Source of the DNA: Asparagopsis taxiformis
Lineage: Eukaryota > Rhodophyta > Florideophyceae > Bonnemaisoniales > Bonnemaisoniaceae
Assembly (NCBI GenBank): GCA_030407315.1
Contig: JALQPE010003059.1
Span: 1-64,000, forward strand
DNA length: 64,000 bases
Direction of reading: 5' to 3'
The notes under the pieces are model-generated. The model saw only the letters and a program-made list of their open reading frames with translations, made no database searches and was not told the origin of the DNA. Shown one piece after another: positions 44,179 through 55,506 of this stretch (positions within the stretch are counted from its first letter, which is position 1; each line of letters begins with the position of its first letter). The position numbers and the translations under genes were made by a program.

Positions 44179-45387
44179 ATGCGACTATCAAACCGCACAC
44201 ATTCCAAATTCCAATGCCTCCTACTTCTGGTATTCATCCTTAACTTCACTCTGCATGCTACAGCACAACCGCCCAAATTCCCCGTTGACATCCATCTACA
44301 ATCTCCACAAGCGCAAAAATGCCTCAGCTACCGACTCACCTTCCACAACGTCTCCTACGTGTTAATACCAGTACCAATAACTGACGCCCATCACGCGCAG
44401 CGACATCAAAACCATTTCACTCTTCGCCAATCGTCCGATCCGGACTCGCTCCAGAATGTACGCGATTCGTTGATTACGCCACGCGTCGTTGCAGGAGTCG
44501 CCATATCACCATTTTTCCTCGCACTGCTTTCCGGTGTTCTAATCAGTACCGGTCGCCATCTCGACAGTTGGATGCTGCAATTTTTCGGCTGCCTGTCCAA
44601 TATCCTCACAAAGTTCATCGCCATTCCATTCGGAATCGGGCTGCTAATCTTCGGGCTTGTACTTGGTGATCTAGAGATAAGTCTCGTCGGTCTGTCAAGC
44701 TTCTCTTTCCTTGGCGACTGGGCCGGTGCAATTCGTTTGGTGGTTCTGCTATGGTGGTCGCCGAATCTTGTGGCAATGGAGCGCTGGCATGCGTTTTATG
44801 CCGGATTTCCAGCACGGGAAGGTAAGCCGTATACGCTCGGAGTGAAGGATCCATTCCGAGGGGGCAGCGAAGCGTTTCGGAGAGCGATTTTTCTGTCCAG
44901 AGATGAGACGTGGAAAAGCAGGATGTCATGGACCGATCAGGTGATTATCGCGCTTCTCACGACGAAATTTGTGGTTTTGTCAGATGTTGAACTGGAGTTC
45001 AGGGAGGACAATGCTTGTCCAACGGTGAATGAACTGGTCCATACGTTGAATCGATGGACTACGGCATTTGATGGCCAACCGGGCAAATGGGCGAGGGAAT
45101 GGACTAGTTACGAGGATTATGGGAGATCGCAGAAATATGAAACGACGTTGCGATTTGTGGTGGTTTTGTTCACGTGTATTCGTAGAGGCAAATATCAGCA
45201 TGATGTTTGGTTTCAATGCAATCAGTTGCGCCTTCTGAGAAAAGCTCTCAATGTCCCGCGGAACAACGATATGTCTTGGGCGTTTGATATAGTCAAAGAA
45301 TGTTTTAGGGACAAGTGGGCAACTGTGCTTTCGAGAACCGCAGAACATCGGAAGGCTTTGGAAGCTAGGAATCACAGAACAGTATGA
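44179..45387 (+). CDS. Multi-pass membrane protein of unknown function with signal peptide
   Basis: 402 codons. Signal peptide ~1-30 (CLLLLVFILNFTLHATAQ); a lumenal or extracellular part to ~100 with an NVS glycosylation site; then hydrophobic segments ~102-122, ~138-162 and ~170-190; then a soluble, Trp-rich C-terminal half with no membrane span. I know no family for it. The soluble part has many conserved-looking aromatic residues (WTDQVIIALLTTKF, WTTAFDGQPGKWAREW). It sits at the edge of the protease cluster and, like those genes, encodes a secreted or membrane product. The frame is intact and no intron is needed. Confidence 0.65.
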   Translation: MRLSNRTHSKFQCLLLLVFILNFTLHATAQPPKFPVDIHLQSPQAQKCLSYRLTFHNVSYVLIPVPITDAHHAQRHQNHFTLRQSSDPDSLQNVRDSLITPRVVAGVAISPFFLALLSGVLISTGRHLDSWMLQFFGCLSNILTKFIAIPFGIGLLIFGLVLGDLEISLVGLSSFSFLGDWAGAIRLVVLLWWSPNLVAMERWHAFYAGFPAREGKPYTLGVKDPFRGGSEAFRRAIFLSRDETWKSRMSWTDQVIIALLTTKFVVLSDVELEFREDNACPTVNELVHTLNRWTTAFDGQPGKWAREWTSYEDYGRSQKYETTLRFVVVLFTCIRRGKYQHDVWFQCNQLRLLRKALNVPRNNDMSWAFDIVKECFRDKWATVLSRTAEHRKALEARNHRTV

Positions 45388-46242
45388 AATCGTGTGCCGA
45401 TAAGGAAATAAGTCTTGTTTGTGAGATAAACCCATTGCTTGTTTGAGGACGAAGAATCGGGGTACATTTCGATACCAAAGAATATCGCTGGGTCGGCGGC
45501 CAAGTTACCTTACCAGATGTCTGTAGAGCATTTAGATATTGTTACAGTGACAACAAAATAGTCTTGGCGCTTTAGCACTTGTTCTCATGATGTTCGCTTG
45601 ATCACGCATTATGTCGTCCTGAGCTCAATGCTGGGCAGACATGTAGACAAGCGACCGCAAAAGCAGCACAATTCGAACAGCTTAGAGTGCCTTCAATTGC
45701 ATCTCTCAACGGCTCATACAATTGGATGATCGTATGTTTCAGAAAACAACGTTGTGACATCTGGGAGAGAGCAGTCCAGTACGATTGGCGCGCGCAGAAA
45801 AAGTCGAGTGCAACTAGACAGCAACGAATAAATGCCTGCAATAATGTTTTGGTGGGTGTGTTAGAGTTGAACTTGGCATCACGTACGATGTGCAAAATTA
45901 GTGTTACCGCATCTCGCGTGCTACCGCGAGCATGTTCACGTTTCTTGCAATATGGTCCCACTTCGAACATTGGGGTAGTTGATCGGATGTTTCCAGGAAG
46001 TTCTTTTCAGGGAAGAATTGAGTGGAAACTTTTCTCCATCAGTTAAGAGAGCTGCACATGAAAATACAGTGAGTGGTGCCTTGTAACTTTTGAACATGCT
46101 GTGCATTGTCACATTTGTGCAATGGTTCACGGTGCGAAGGCATGTTGAAACGTGCCCCATTATATTGCAACCAGACCTGCTGTTAATAATATAGCCCGTC
46201 GAGAGTTTCGGCACGCGAATTCCAGGGAAAGCATACCAGCGA
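45388..46242. other. Gap before the protease relic
   Basis: Overlapping frames on both strands (45602-45970 minus, 45687-46046 plus) without motifs. Nothing called. Confidence 0.35.
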
Positions 46243-46830
46243 ATGGCGAGTAAATCTGAAGAGACGACACGAATCGCGAATGGAAATCTTGTACCTTCCA
46301 AACAACTTGAGGTAGTGTTTGTGTACCTCGTCGAAGTTTACGGCGTGTCGTTTTCATCTCGTAGCGGCAGTTTGACATCTGCATCGTCAGTGCTCACAGT
46401 AGCACGATGCGGTGTTTCAGCTGCATCGTCACGAGCGACTATCGGTGCCGCCAGTGTTTCAAGAATATGATATATGGTGATTCAGCAGCGTTCTCGGGAG
46501 GAGACGATATAATTGCAGCGAGTAAAGCGGGTAATCAATCATCGCAACGTTGACACTATTTGCCTGTCCATTAGCCTGCGTTACTCGTATGACATTGTGC
46601 CGGTTGAGTGAGTATGTCACGGGAACTGACATAAATGCTGATGTAATTGCACAGCTTTGACGATATTGGCGGCGTGGTGTTTCAATATGTTGTGGACGGT
46701 CGCAGCGTTCGAATGCCGTTACGTAGTTGGGACAATCGTGTCAATTTTTCGAGATGCCGTTAAGCAGTGTCCCGATTTCACGGCAAGTAGAGAACTAGTT
46801 GAAGTGTTTGTTGATGAAGCACTCTAACGG
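46243..46830 (+). pseudogene. Decayed S1 serine protease relic
   Basis: Family blocks can be traced in order across changing frames. 46243-46470 matches activation site to His region (TTRIANGNLVPSKQL; ...SVLTVARC where the paralogs have LTSAHC, so His has become Arg). YDIVPVE at ~46587 matches YDIALVE. An intact acceptor ACAG at ~46656 is followed by CFDDIGGVVFQYVVD, the counterpart of CFGDSGGPxFQYDxN, with the catalytic Ser lost. FTASRELVEVFVDEAL at ~46778 matches the end of the protease domain. There are stops and frame changes throughout. No signal peptide or membrane span remains. It is a dead fifth member of the cluster. Confidence 0.75.
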
Positions 46831-46974
46831 ACATGAATACCGATAATGACAAGAAGATGACTGCGATTGTTCTCGCGAAGATTGTCAATACTTTTCTGCG
46901 AGCACACAAATAGAGCGCGCACACCGAAGAAATGCAACTATACAAGTTTGAAAATTTACCAAATTCACACACAA

Positions 46975-49900
46975 TCACGAAGTAGTAATAGAAGGCAAAG
47001 ACAACGCAGGTTCCTGCAAAAGTCTCTGCGAATAGCGCGACATCAAGTCGACAAACTCCACGCCGCCATTCTTCCTCGAGATCCACAATCGTTTCGTCAC
47101 ATCCGAAAACAGCGTTCGACTGGGTGCATATTCCAACGTGGCCAATTTATTCCACCTGCACGCCTGGTCATTCACGAGCCAAATCGAATGCGAAAGCGCG
47201 CCATGCAAACTTTTCTTGCACGTCAAACGCAAAGCATCTGCGGAAGCGGCATCAAACTTGCGACCATTCAACGCGTCCAGCGCGTCATCATGATGAGATC
47301 GCCGACCAACGCGCCGCTCTGCACGTCCCACGTGGCGCTCGTCGCGCTCCAATGCGGCGTGTCGTCGCGCGATCGACGCGTGATACATAGCGCGCTCAAT
47401 TGCGCATCGTGCGCGTCGAACCAAACGGCGTCGATGCTACGCGCGTCCAGCATGCCCTCCGACGCTTCTTCCGTGGATATCGCCCAATGCTCCAGCGTGA
47501 ATAGACGATGCATTCCGCCGCCGCTGCGCGCGTCCGCGATGTACACGATGCAATTGTTGTTCCCGGCCGTGTAGGCGACGAATTGTCCGTTGTTGGATAT
47601 GGTGATTTGACGGATGGAAAAGTCGTCGTGTGCGAGGCGTAGTTGTGTTAGGATTTGATCGTGGTCGTTGGCGACTGTGTCGGCTTTGCGTGTTACGATT
47701 TGTCGGCTTTGCGTGTTGCAGGTGATGAGTGTTTGTCCGTTTTGGGAAATGCCGACAAGTTCGCTGTGTTCAAACGCGCGTTTCACGGGTTGCGTTCGGA
47801 ATTGATTGTTGGCGTTACTGGTGAATAGTTCGGATTCTCGCACGTTCAATGCTCTCCAGACGAAGACGCCTTCGACACGATTGGAACATGCATAAAATTC
47901 CGTATCGTCCGCATTTACTCGAATATTCGTCACCCAGTTCATTCGCTCGTCACTGTACAAATGCAGTACCACGATGTAATGTCTTGCCGGTCTTAAATCC
48001 CAAGCGTAGATCCTCTGCCTTGTGCCGACGTATAATATGAAATCCCTGCTGCCGTACGCTAGTGAGAACACGCCTTCGTTCAGTCCTAATTGAGGTGTGC
48101 GTAGTTCGCGACGCTTCTCAATGTCCCAGATCGCAACGCCCGTTCGATACGACCCGACTGCAAATGTACGCTTACTATTGCTAATTGCCACACACTCAAT
48201 CTCTCGCGACTGCCCTACGAATGCGTCGCCCTTCTGCGTTAAACTTTCAATCGTCCACATTCGTACCGATCCATCCCACGATCCTGTTATCATTACATCT
48301 TCTTCCTTCCCTTTAGCGATCGCTGTCACTGCATCTTCATGTCCGTGTAACGTCTTCACAACTTGTCCGTCTTCACTCTTCAAAATCTTCAACTGCCCGT
48401 TATTCAATCCACAAACAATCTGCTCTCGACTAATTATCAACTCTATGCATGTGATGCGTTCCGCCACATCATCACGATCAACTTGAGCTCCTTGACTATT
48501 GCTTGCCTCTTCCGTATTCTGCAATGGTACTTCTAGCGTGCGCACAATCGCCTCACCCCTTCGTACCACAATCCTTCCATCTTGATAACACGAATACACT
48601 TCTTCTTTCTCCTTGTGATGTCTAATACCCACCAACTCACCGTCGCCATCCAACGCCATCTTCTCCGTACCATCTTGACAACTGATCACGCGTACGTGAC
48701 CGTCTCTCCCGCCGATCAATAATTCACTCGTGTCATAGCCGATTTCAACGCTTGATACTGCCGCATTCGTTCGTAGCACTCTCCTCAAATCGTCCTTCTC
48801 ATTCACGAGCATCCCAGGTATCGCGCGTATCCACGGGCTCACCGCATACTTCTCTAGACTCCACAGCAACCGATGCACGTTGCCTTGCTCCAGACGCAAA
48901 GATGCAAGACGTGCGTACAGTTGAAACGTACATTCGTTGCGGTTGTTTAAACAATACGGGACAGTTGCGACATGCATCGAATTACTTATGGTATCCAGAT
49001 CTTGTAGGACGCGACGCCGCGATTGTGCATTCCCTTTTCTATCCACATAATCTCTCAAAATAGCAATGTCCGACATGACATATTCAAACGCCCGACGCGT
49101 TTCGTCACTGTTAGCATATTCGATCCATCGGTAATCCAGTAATAATCCAAACGACTCTCGACTTTTTCCTGCGCCAACCAAGTGACGAATGATATTCGCA
49201 CCGATGTACTGCGGATGCACTTCCGATCTTGCCACGTCCCACCACGGCCGCACCGGTCGATCTTCATTATACGCCAACTCGTCCGATTGGCTCACATATG
49301 CATTTACGATGCGTTCATGCCAATACTGCAGACCGTCCTTTCGCTCTGCAAGACGAATGCACGCTTCATGCATAATACGATGCAACCTCAATCCAATTGA
49401 ATTATTCTCCGAATCGACGACTTTCCATGCCAGATTATTTTCTTCCAGAATGCCTAGCACAGCATGCACACAATCCAACGGCACCTGCCAATACATCTGC
49501 AAAACGCGCAACGGAATACATTTCTTCGTTGGAAACACACCAAACGATCGAACCATCCAAGCAAATTGAATCTGCTCATCATCCAATCGTTCACCAAGTA
49601 GAGTCGACACATCGAGCACACTCTGCAGCATGCCCTCATGCCCAATACTGAGTCGCTCCGTCAACTGCGCCAGACTATCCTGCATGGTTTCGCGAAAGTA
49701 GATCCACGAACGGAAGCGCTGCGGCCGGTTGGAATGGTCCATGTACATGAGCGCACCGGAGCCCGACTTGGCGAGAGCGAGCGGCAGGCTGTCGGTCATC
49801 GCGACGACATCGTCCACGGCGTTCTGAACGGCGAGCGGTAGTGTCTGTAGCGTGTCGATATCCAGACCGCAATACTTGCACGCGATTTGTTTCTGCGATC

Positions 49901-50594
49901 GCGGCGAAACGGCTCGCGGCGGATTCATATCGATGGAAATGTCGTGGTATGGCAGCGAGGCGAATTTGAGCTGACGCGTCGTCGAAAGGACTTTGAACGA
50001 TGTGCGATTCGTCGAGCGCGCATACGAACAGAGACGCGTCACGACAGCGTAGAGATCTGGTTTGAGGTCGGAAACTTGGTCAAAAATGAGCAGCATGCGT
50101 TTGGTGAGGAATTTCTTGCCGAGTTCGTTTGCGATTACGATCGGGTCGGTTTTGGACTGGACGAGGGAGTCGTATTTTGGGTACCATGTCGGAAGTAGTT
50201 TATCGATAAAGTAGTCAAAGTGTTGGAAGAGAGACTGTACGGTTTTGAATTCTCCAATGTCGACAAACCAGATGGCGTCGCGGAAACGGGGCCACAATTG
50301 CTTTCGTGAAGTGAGACCGTGCACGAGTGCAGATTTGCCGCAGCCTATCATGCCGACGAGGGCGACGGCGTTGGTGTTGGGCGCTTTGGATAGTAATGCA
50401 TGCACGACGCGGTACTCCGGCGTGGAGGGCGATTCAAAGTCGAGTACGGTCACGGCACCGTGGGGGAGGAAATAGACGCCTGGCTGTTTGACGTTGAGGA
50501 AGTTCATCACGGAAGATTTGTTGTTGCGACGCGCAGAACTGGATGAACGCGGTTTTCGACAGTTGGTAATCAAGTTGCTCAGGTTTAGAGGCAT
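46975..50594 (-). CDS. STAND NTPase with NB-ARC-like core and WD40 repeats (APAF1-like layout)
   Basis: The main frame runs from the ATG at 50594 to a stop at 47268 (1,108 residues); the frame also opens 22 codons further up without an ATG. P-loop GMIGCGKSAL (~81-90), Walker B-like LLIFDQV (~168-174, with Gln where most have Asp), then a helical region with a DSLPLALAKSGSG block like the GLPLAL motif of NB-ARC proteins. Residues ~650-1,100 are WD40-like blades, the clearest being LHGHEDAVTAIAKG...GSWDGSVRMWTI. Such STAND proteins act as nucleotide-dependent sensors that assemble on ligand binding, in animals for cell death and in fungi or bacteria for defence. After the stop, another frame (about 47290-46975) continues with blade-like sequence (SHSIWLVNDQACRWNKLATLEY), so one base change has probably cut off the last ~100 residues. 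The effector domain, if any, is not recognisable in the ~60 N-terminal residues. Confidence 0.8.
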
Positions 50595-50882
50595 GATGTG
50601 CCGGCTGACGTTGACGCGTGTTGAAACAAGTTTGGTGCTGTGAAGAGTCGATTGCCTCAAGTGTTGTAGCGATCAGCAAAAGTTTCCGAGATATTTTGAA
50701 AAGTGTTTGGAATATTTTCACAAAATATTAGATATGTTCATCGAAACTGGGCACCAATTACTTTACTACCAACGATGAGATTGGATCTCGCACGGGATGC
50801 AATATAGTCAACTGACCTGTTATATTCGTTTACTGAGACGTCGCAAGGAAGCCTCTACTACACAACACTATGGACAGGCAAT

Positions 50883-51671
50883 CTACAACGCCTGCGGCTC
50901 ACCGTAAATAAAGTCGTCCATAACCACGACATCACCATTAAAGTTTCCTTCCTCAAAGATAGAAAAGTCCTGCACAGAAACCGTTCCGAGTTTGAACTCT
51001 ACTCTAGCAATAGCGGGTACACGGACACCGTTCAACGTGGCAATAGCGCCAGCAAAGCTCATGCCAGCATCGAACGGCGGAGCGAATATCTTTCCAATCT
51101 CACAGTTATTCTCGTCGAAATAGTGCAGCGACGTTCCACGGAAGAAGTCAACATCAGCAAACACGGCACCAAAGCCAGTGACACCAGCAAACGTATTAGT
51201 GCCTGGCACACGGAAAGTGGCAGTCATTCGATTCTCGAACAGCGGGGTGAAGAGACGACGTCTTGAAAAACGACGGAATTCCCGCGAGACTCTCTGCGGC
51301 AATATCGAGTTGAATCGATCATCGGGCGGCGTCACCGAATTGGAGACACGAAACTCGTTGGGTCCGCGCCCCTTCGTTTCCATAATGAGTCCTCGCGGCA
51401 CCATGGCGTTGAAGAAATCTCCTGGCAGCATGAAGGGCACAATGTCGGCATCCCAGTTCACTTCTCGACGGCCGGCAGCTAACGGGCCGGGATTATTGAG
51501 GTTGTTTGGAATACCGAGAGAAAATCGAAAGCTGTTTACTATGGGTCGTAGGCCGCTTGGAAGCCGTGTGGCATCTTCAAATCTCTCAAGTCGGTATCGG
51601 GGACAGCCATTCTGGGCGTTTGCAATAGTTAGAAAGAGTGCAGTTGCCAGAGCAACCAGGGTGGTTTTCAT
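50883..51671 (-). CDS. Secreted protein, paralog A of a two-gene family
   Basis: 262 codons from the second of two adjacent ATGs (the paralog starts MKTT, which favours it). Signal peptide ~1-19 ending NAQ. The mature part is beta-rich by appearance, with blocks shared with 53203-54067: GRREVNWD, PFMLPGDFFN, PRGLIMET, RFNSILP, RLFTP, VTGFGAVFADVD, MSFAGA and VVVMDDFIYGEPQ. Proteins with the LPxxFFN...PRG...GFGAVFxDVD pattern occur in bacteria as far as I recall, so horizontal transfer is possible, but I cannot test it. No catalytic motif is evident. No intron, in contrast to its paralog. Confidence 0.75.
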   Translation of the reverse strand: MKTTLVALATALFLTIANAQNGCPRYRLERFEDATRLPSGLRPIVNSFRFSLGIPNNLNNPGPLAAGRREVNWDADIVPFMLPGDFFNAMVPRGLIMETKGRGPNEFRVSNSVTPPDDRFNSILPQRVSREFRRFSRRRLFTPLFENRMTATFRVPGTNTFAGVTGFGAVFADVDFFRGTSLHYFDENNCEIGKIFAPPFDAGMSFAGAIATLNGVRVPAIARVEFKLGTVSVQDFSIFEEGNFNGDVVVMDDFIYGEPQAL

Positions 51672-51674
51672 CAT

Positions 51675-53202
51675 GATGGTCTAGTGAAACAGTCTGACTT
51701 CCTTCTGCAATGTATCCACCTTTCCCACATCGACGTACAAGCAGACATGTTTACGGTTAAATAGCGACAGCAGGCAGGGAGGTATCTACCTCGCGAACCA
51801 ATCGCATTTTGCGTGATGAGCGTAGAAGACAGAAATGTGTAGGTGTATGTGATGTCAGTTGTGCGATATGAAATGACAGAAATAGAAGCAGCTACACTCG
51901 CTGCGGTCCGACATGGACTGGAAGGGCGCGGCGTGCCATCAGCCTGACAATTTTGACAGCTGACCGACACAAGTCGCACGTCTGCGTCTGATGTTGAACA
52001 CAAGGCGGTATTCTACTGTCCCTGCGCGTGCGTCTGTTGGAGAGGCGACAATCGAGGATGAACATCGCTTCTCAGCGTGTCGAGATACGCGCGTCGCGCA
52101 CGATGTTCACTTGGTTGGAGCATTCCCGCGCTCACATGCACAACAAACTTGTGGGAATGTCTCGCTGAAATGACGCCCGACGCGACGCGCGAATCAGCGT
52201 TGCGGTTTTGACATGTGCTTCCATTGCGCACCGGCGTGTCGCATGGAAGGGGCTAATGAAATCGAATCGAATTGGTTTGAAGCAAGGAATGGGTATGTAT
52301 TGCATTCAACTGTAATCGTGGTAACGTTTGATTCGGTCGCGGTTACCAATCAACCATATCTCGTTTCGGTACGAAACCTGACAGGTTTATCCTTCCACAG
52401 GCTTTGTTACTTGCGCAAGTCAAAGTGCATGCGCGGTTGCGGATTTCAGGATGCGATTTGTATATCTCCTGACACTTGGTATGATTTTGTGTAGATACGA
52501 GGCGGTGGCGAAGGAATAATGCTTGTCATGTTGATGCAAGCACACGCAATCAAATGAGAATACCGCCTTTACACCATCGTTCCTTCTTGGTACGAGTGTC
52601 AGGTGACATCACAATTATCTCAATTCTCTGCTTCTGCCTGTCATATAGCAGCGCAGTGTCAAAGGACCATGCGCTCGCTGATTGTGCTGACGAGGCACAA
52701 GCTCTGTCGATTCAGCGAGCGCACTTGATTTTATTTTATTATGATCTCCCGGAGATTCCACATTCGTACACTTTTGTAACTTACGATTGCAACCGCATCT
52801 CAGCTGAACCGAGCCAAGCCGAGCCGAGAGTTCGCATTCCAGTCCCAACTCTCGAGTCAAGCCCATCCAGCTCAACACGATATACCCTAACCTACCCTTG
52901 CGTACCTCTCTGACTATTCAACAACAGTTCCCTTTTCTCTGTCGTCATTACAATTACATTCAGCTCCATCAAATTAGCGTAATGATGCATCCAATTTATT
53001 TCCTTTTTTCAAATTTTAGCTCATAATGGCACCCCCATTGATTGGTCCAAGTGTTTCCAAAATCCAACTAGATCTGACACAGTATGATACCAACCCCACT
53101 CGACGATCAATGAGTCGATAGATACCACATCAACGAAATCAATCACGCGACCAACTCCAAACAATATAGCAATCTTTGTCCAGATAACAATCGCCTCCAT
53201 CA
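51675..53202. other. Gap between the secreted paralogs
   Basis: Overlapping frames of 60-119 codons on both strands without motifs (for example 52554-52913 plus). No repeats or RNA genes seen. It includes the promoter of the 51671 gene. Confidence 0.35.
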
Positions 53203-54067
53203 CTACTGCGGCTCACCATACAGGAAATCATCCATAACAACAACATCCCCAACCGAAGTTCCTTGATACCGTCTCGAAAAGTCACGCACAGAGATATCAC
53301 CAAGCTTAACACGAATCCTATAAATCGCCGGCAACAGTCCACCGCGTCCACGCACCGTAAGTCCGGCAAAGCTGAGTCCCCTATTCCTCGGCGGCACGAA
53401 CAGTCTCTCAATTAAACACCCAGCGCGATCGAAAAAGTCGATATACGTCGTGCGCGAGCGATCCACATCCACAAAGACTGCGCCAAATCCGGACACCGCC
53501 GCCGGCCGATTGCGGCCAGGAATCTGGAATATGCCGACGAATCGGTTGGACGAGTACGGAGTGAACAGTCGATTGGGCGAGAAGAACCGGAACTGATTCG
53601 AAACACTCGACGGCAGAATCGAGTTGAAACGATCGTCACGCGGGTTGTTCGAATTGGACACACGGAATTGGCCGCCACGCGTGCGCATCACCAGTCCGCG
53701 CGGCGCGTTGGTGTTGAAGAAATTCCCGGGCAGCATGAAGGGCAGTGCGGGGTTATCCCAGTTGATCTGCGGAGCGGAGTCGGCGTGTGTTAGATGCGGG
53801 TTTGGAGAATTGGATTCGACAAACGGGGGTAGGGAGCTGGTTAGGAGTGCGGATACTTACCTCGCGTCGGCCTACTCGCTGCGATCCAGGCATGCTCAGA
53901 TTGTCCGGATCGCCTAGAGCTCTTCGGAAACGGTTCACCGTGCGGGTGAGACGTCGCGCATTCGGTGCAGCTGCGGTGACGGTGCGCACTTCGTAGACTG
54001 GGCATCCGCCCTGTCCGGTGGCAACTGCCAGAAGAATGGCGAGGATGAAGATGAATGTGGTTTTCAT
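53203..54067 (-). CDS. Secreted protein, paralog B (one intron)
   Basis: Exons 54067-53861 and 53766-53203 with a 94-bp GT-AG intron (GTAAGTATCC...CCGCAG), phase 0, between GRRE and INWD; 256 residues. Signal peptide ~1-19 (MKTTFIFILAILLAVATGQ). It shares with paralog A the blocks PFMLPGNFFN, APRGLVM, DDRFNSILP, RLFTPYSSNR, SGFGAVFVDVD, GLSFAG and VVMDDFLYGEPQ. The shared C-terminus VVMDDFxYGEPQ is nearly identical and probably functionally important. Same strand as paralog A, so an old tandem duplication followed by intron gain or loss. Confidence 0.8.
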
Positions 54068-54549
54068 GTTGAATGTGGGCGTGGTTGGTGGTGATGGAAG
54101 CTGGGTTGGGTTTGCTCCGAGCTTGTTAAATAGGCTTTTTGGATGGTGGGTGTTGTTCTTTGCAGAGCGCTGGTAGCGGGTTGTATGGAATCTCTAGGAG
54201 TTGATGATGGTGTGAAAGAGGACCATGTGCAAGTGCAGGTGCTGGACGGTCGCATATGTTGAGATGTATGTTACAATAAAAGTTGAGAATGTGTGTCATT
54301 GCTGTGTAGCATCATCTCCCCTCATACTTTATACATGCCAGCGTCACATGTGACGGTTTTGGCCCGGTGCGAAAGCTGTTCTACGATATTATCTATTTGA
54401 AGTCGATCATTCATTTGTAGGCTACAAATTGTAGCTATGAAGACTCGCAATAGTCAGTGCACAACGGCCATCTTGTGGCCAATTCGAGATTCGACACCTA
54501 CGCGTGCACGCCGTGGTAGAAATTGTACCCTGTGTCATTGAGAATCTCG
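54068..54549. other. Upstream of secreted paralog B
   Basis: Promoter side of the 54067 gene. No frame with protein-like content. Confidence 0.4.
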
Positions 54550-54629
54550 ATAAATAGGATTTCTATACAATCCGTTCCGATATCTCAAATTGAGATACCA
54601 GAAAAGGGTTGTATAGAAAACCTATTTAT
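54550..54629. repeat. MITE-like 80-bp hairpin
   Basis: Arms of ~39 bp: ATAAATAGGATTTCTATACAA... pairs with ...TTGTATAGAAAACCTATTTAT, meeting at tatctca-aat-tgagata; about seven mismatches or a one-base slip. There is no coding content. Possibly a miniature inverted-repeat element or a foldable regulatory RNA. The small frame at 54653 starts 24 bp after it. Confidence 0.75.
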
Positions 54630-54652
54630 TGCTTTCCGAATTACAAACATTT

Positions 54653-54910
54653 ATGTCGTCTGCTTCCAAGTTGTCGTGTATCGATGAATGGAAGGCAGAA
54701 CTCGACGAGGAGGAGGATCTTACTTCTGGAGACCTGGATGAAAATTCACAAATTGCAATCGTTGAAAGCTTTCATCCACGAACTGGAACTTGTCCATCAA
54801 AACTGCTGGATGAGAGTATCAGTGGTATGCAAATGGTAAAATTCACGATTGGCATATCACTGACGTGTTCACACGCGAATCGTCCACGATTGCGTGCCGC
54901 CTCTAGCTGA
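54653..54910 (+). CDS. Hypothetical small acidic protein
   Basis: 85 codons from an ATG at 54653. The first half is acidic and Ser-rich (WKAELDEEEDLTSGDLDEN). The C-terminus has no motif. It directly follows the 54550 hairpin. It may be a fragment or a chance frame. Confidence 0.25.
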   Translation: MSSASKLSCIDEWKAELDEEEDLTSGDLDENSQIAIVESFHPRTGTCPSKLLDESISGMQMVKFTIGISLTCSHANRPRLRAASS

Positions 54911-55506
54911 ATATATTTTTCCACCTCTTCGTTCCGTAAATTACAATAATTTACAGCTGCAAGAAATCTGAGTCCCGTCGTTCCAAATGGGATATTTCAT
55001 AAGCTCCGTTTCTTTTCTGCAAATATCAAAAATGTGCCTAAATTCAACCTAAATTTACAATCCACACCGTAACCGACGCTCATCCAATGGATGATATCCA
55101 TCACATCCTCGCGTATGTATCCCGCATTGACGGCATGCGGCACGTCGCCCGTTTCTTATCAGACACCAAACGTCGCAGCTCTACATCACAACTGGTAAGG
55201 TAAGAAGCGCCACACACGCAGACTAGACATCATTGCTGTTGTTGGCTGTTGAGCACAACCAACTGGTATCATCCAATACATCATATCAAGTGTGCACATA
55301 CAGGTATGTGTTCCGACGACTGCTCCTAGCTACAACTATTTGGCCGGATTATAACAATGCATCGCATTGTGCGGCATAGATTCTTCTCGTCAATTATCCA
55401 ATAGATGCATCCGTTGTGGCAGCTCATTTGCCAGACGACGAAAAACCTACATGCCAACCACCTAGATAGGCTACGTTATGCTGTCTCCCTTATTCTCCGT
55501 CGCCCT

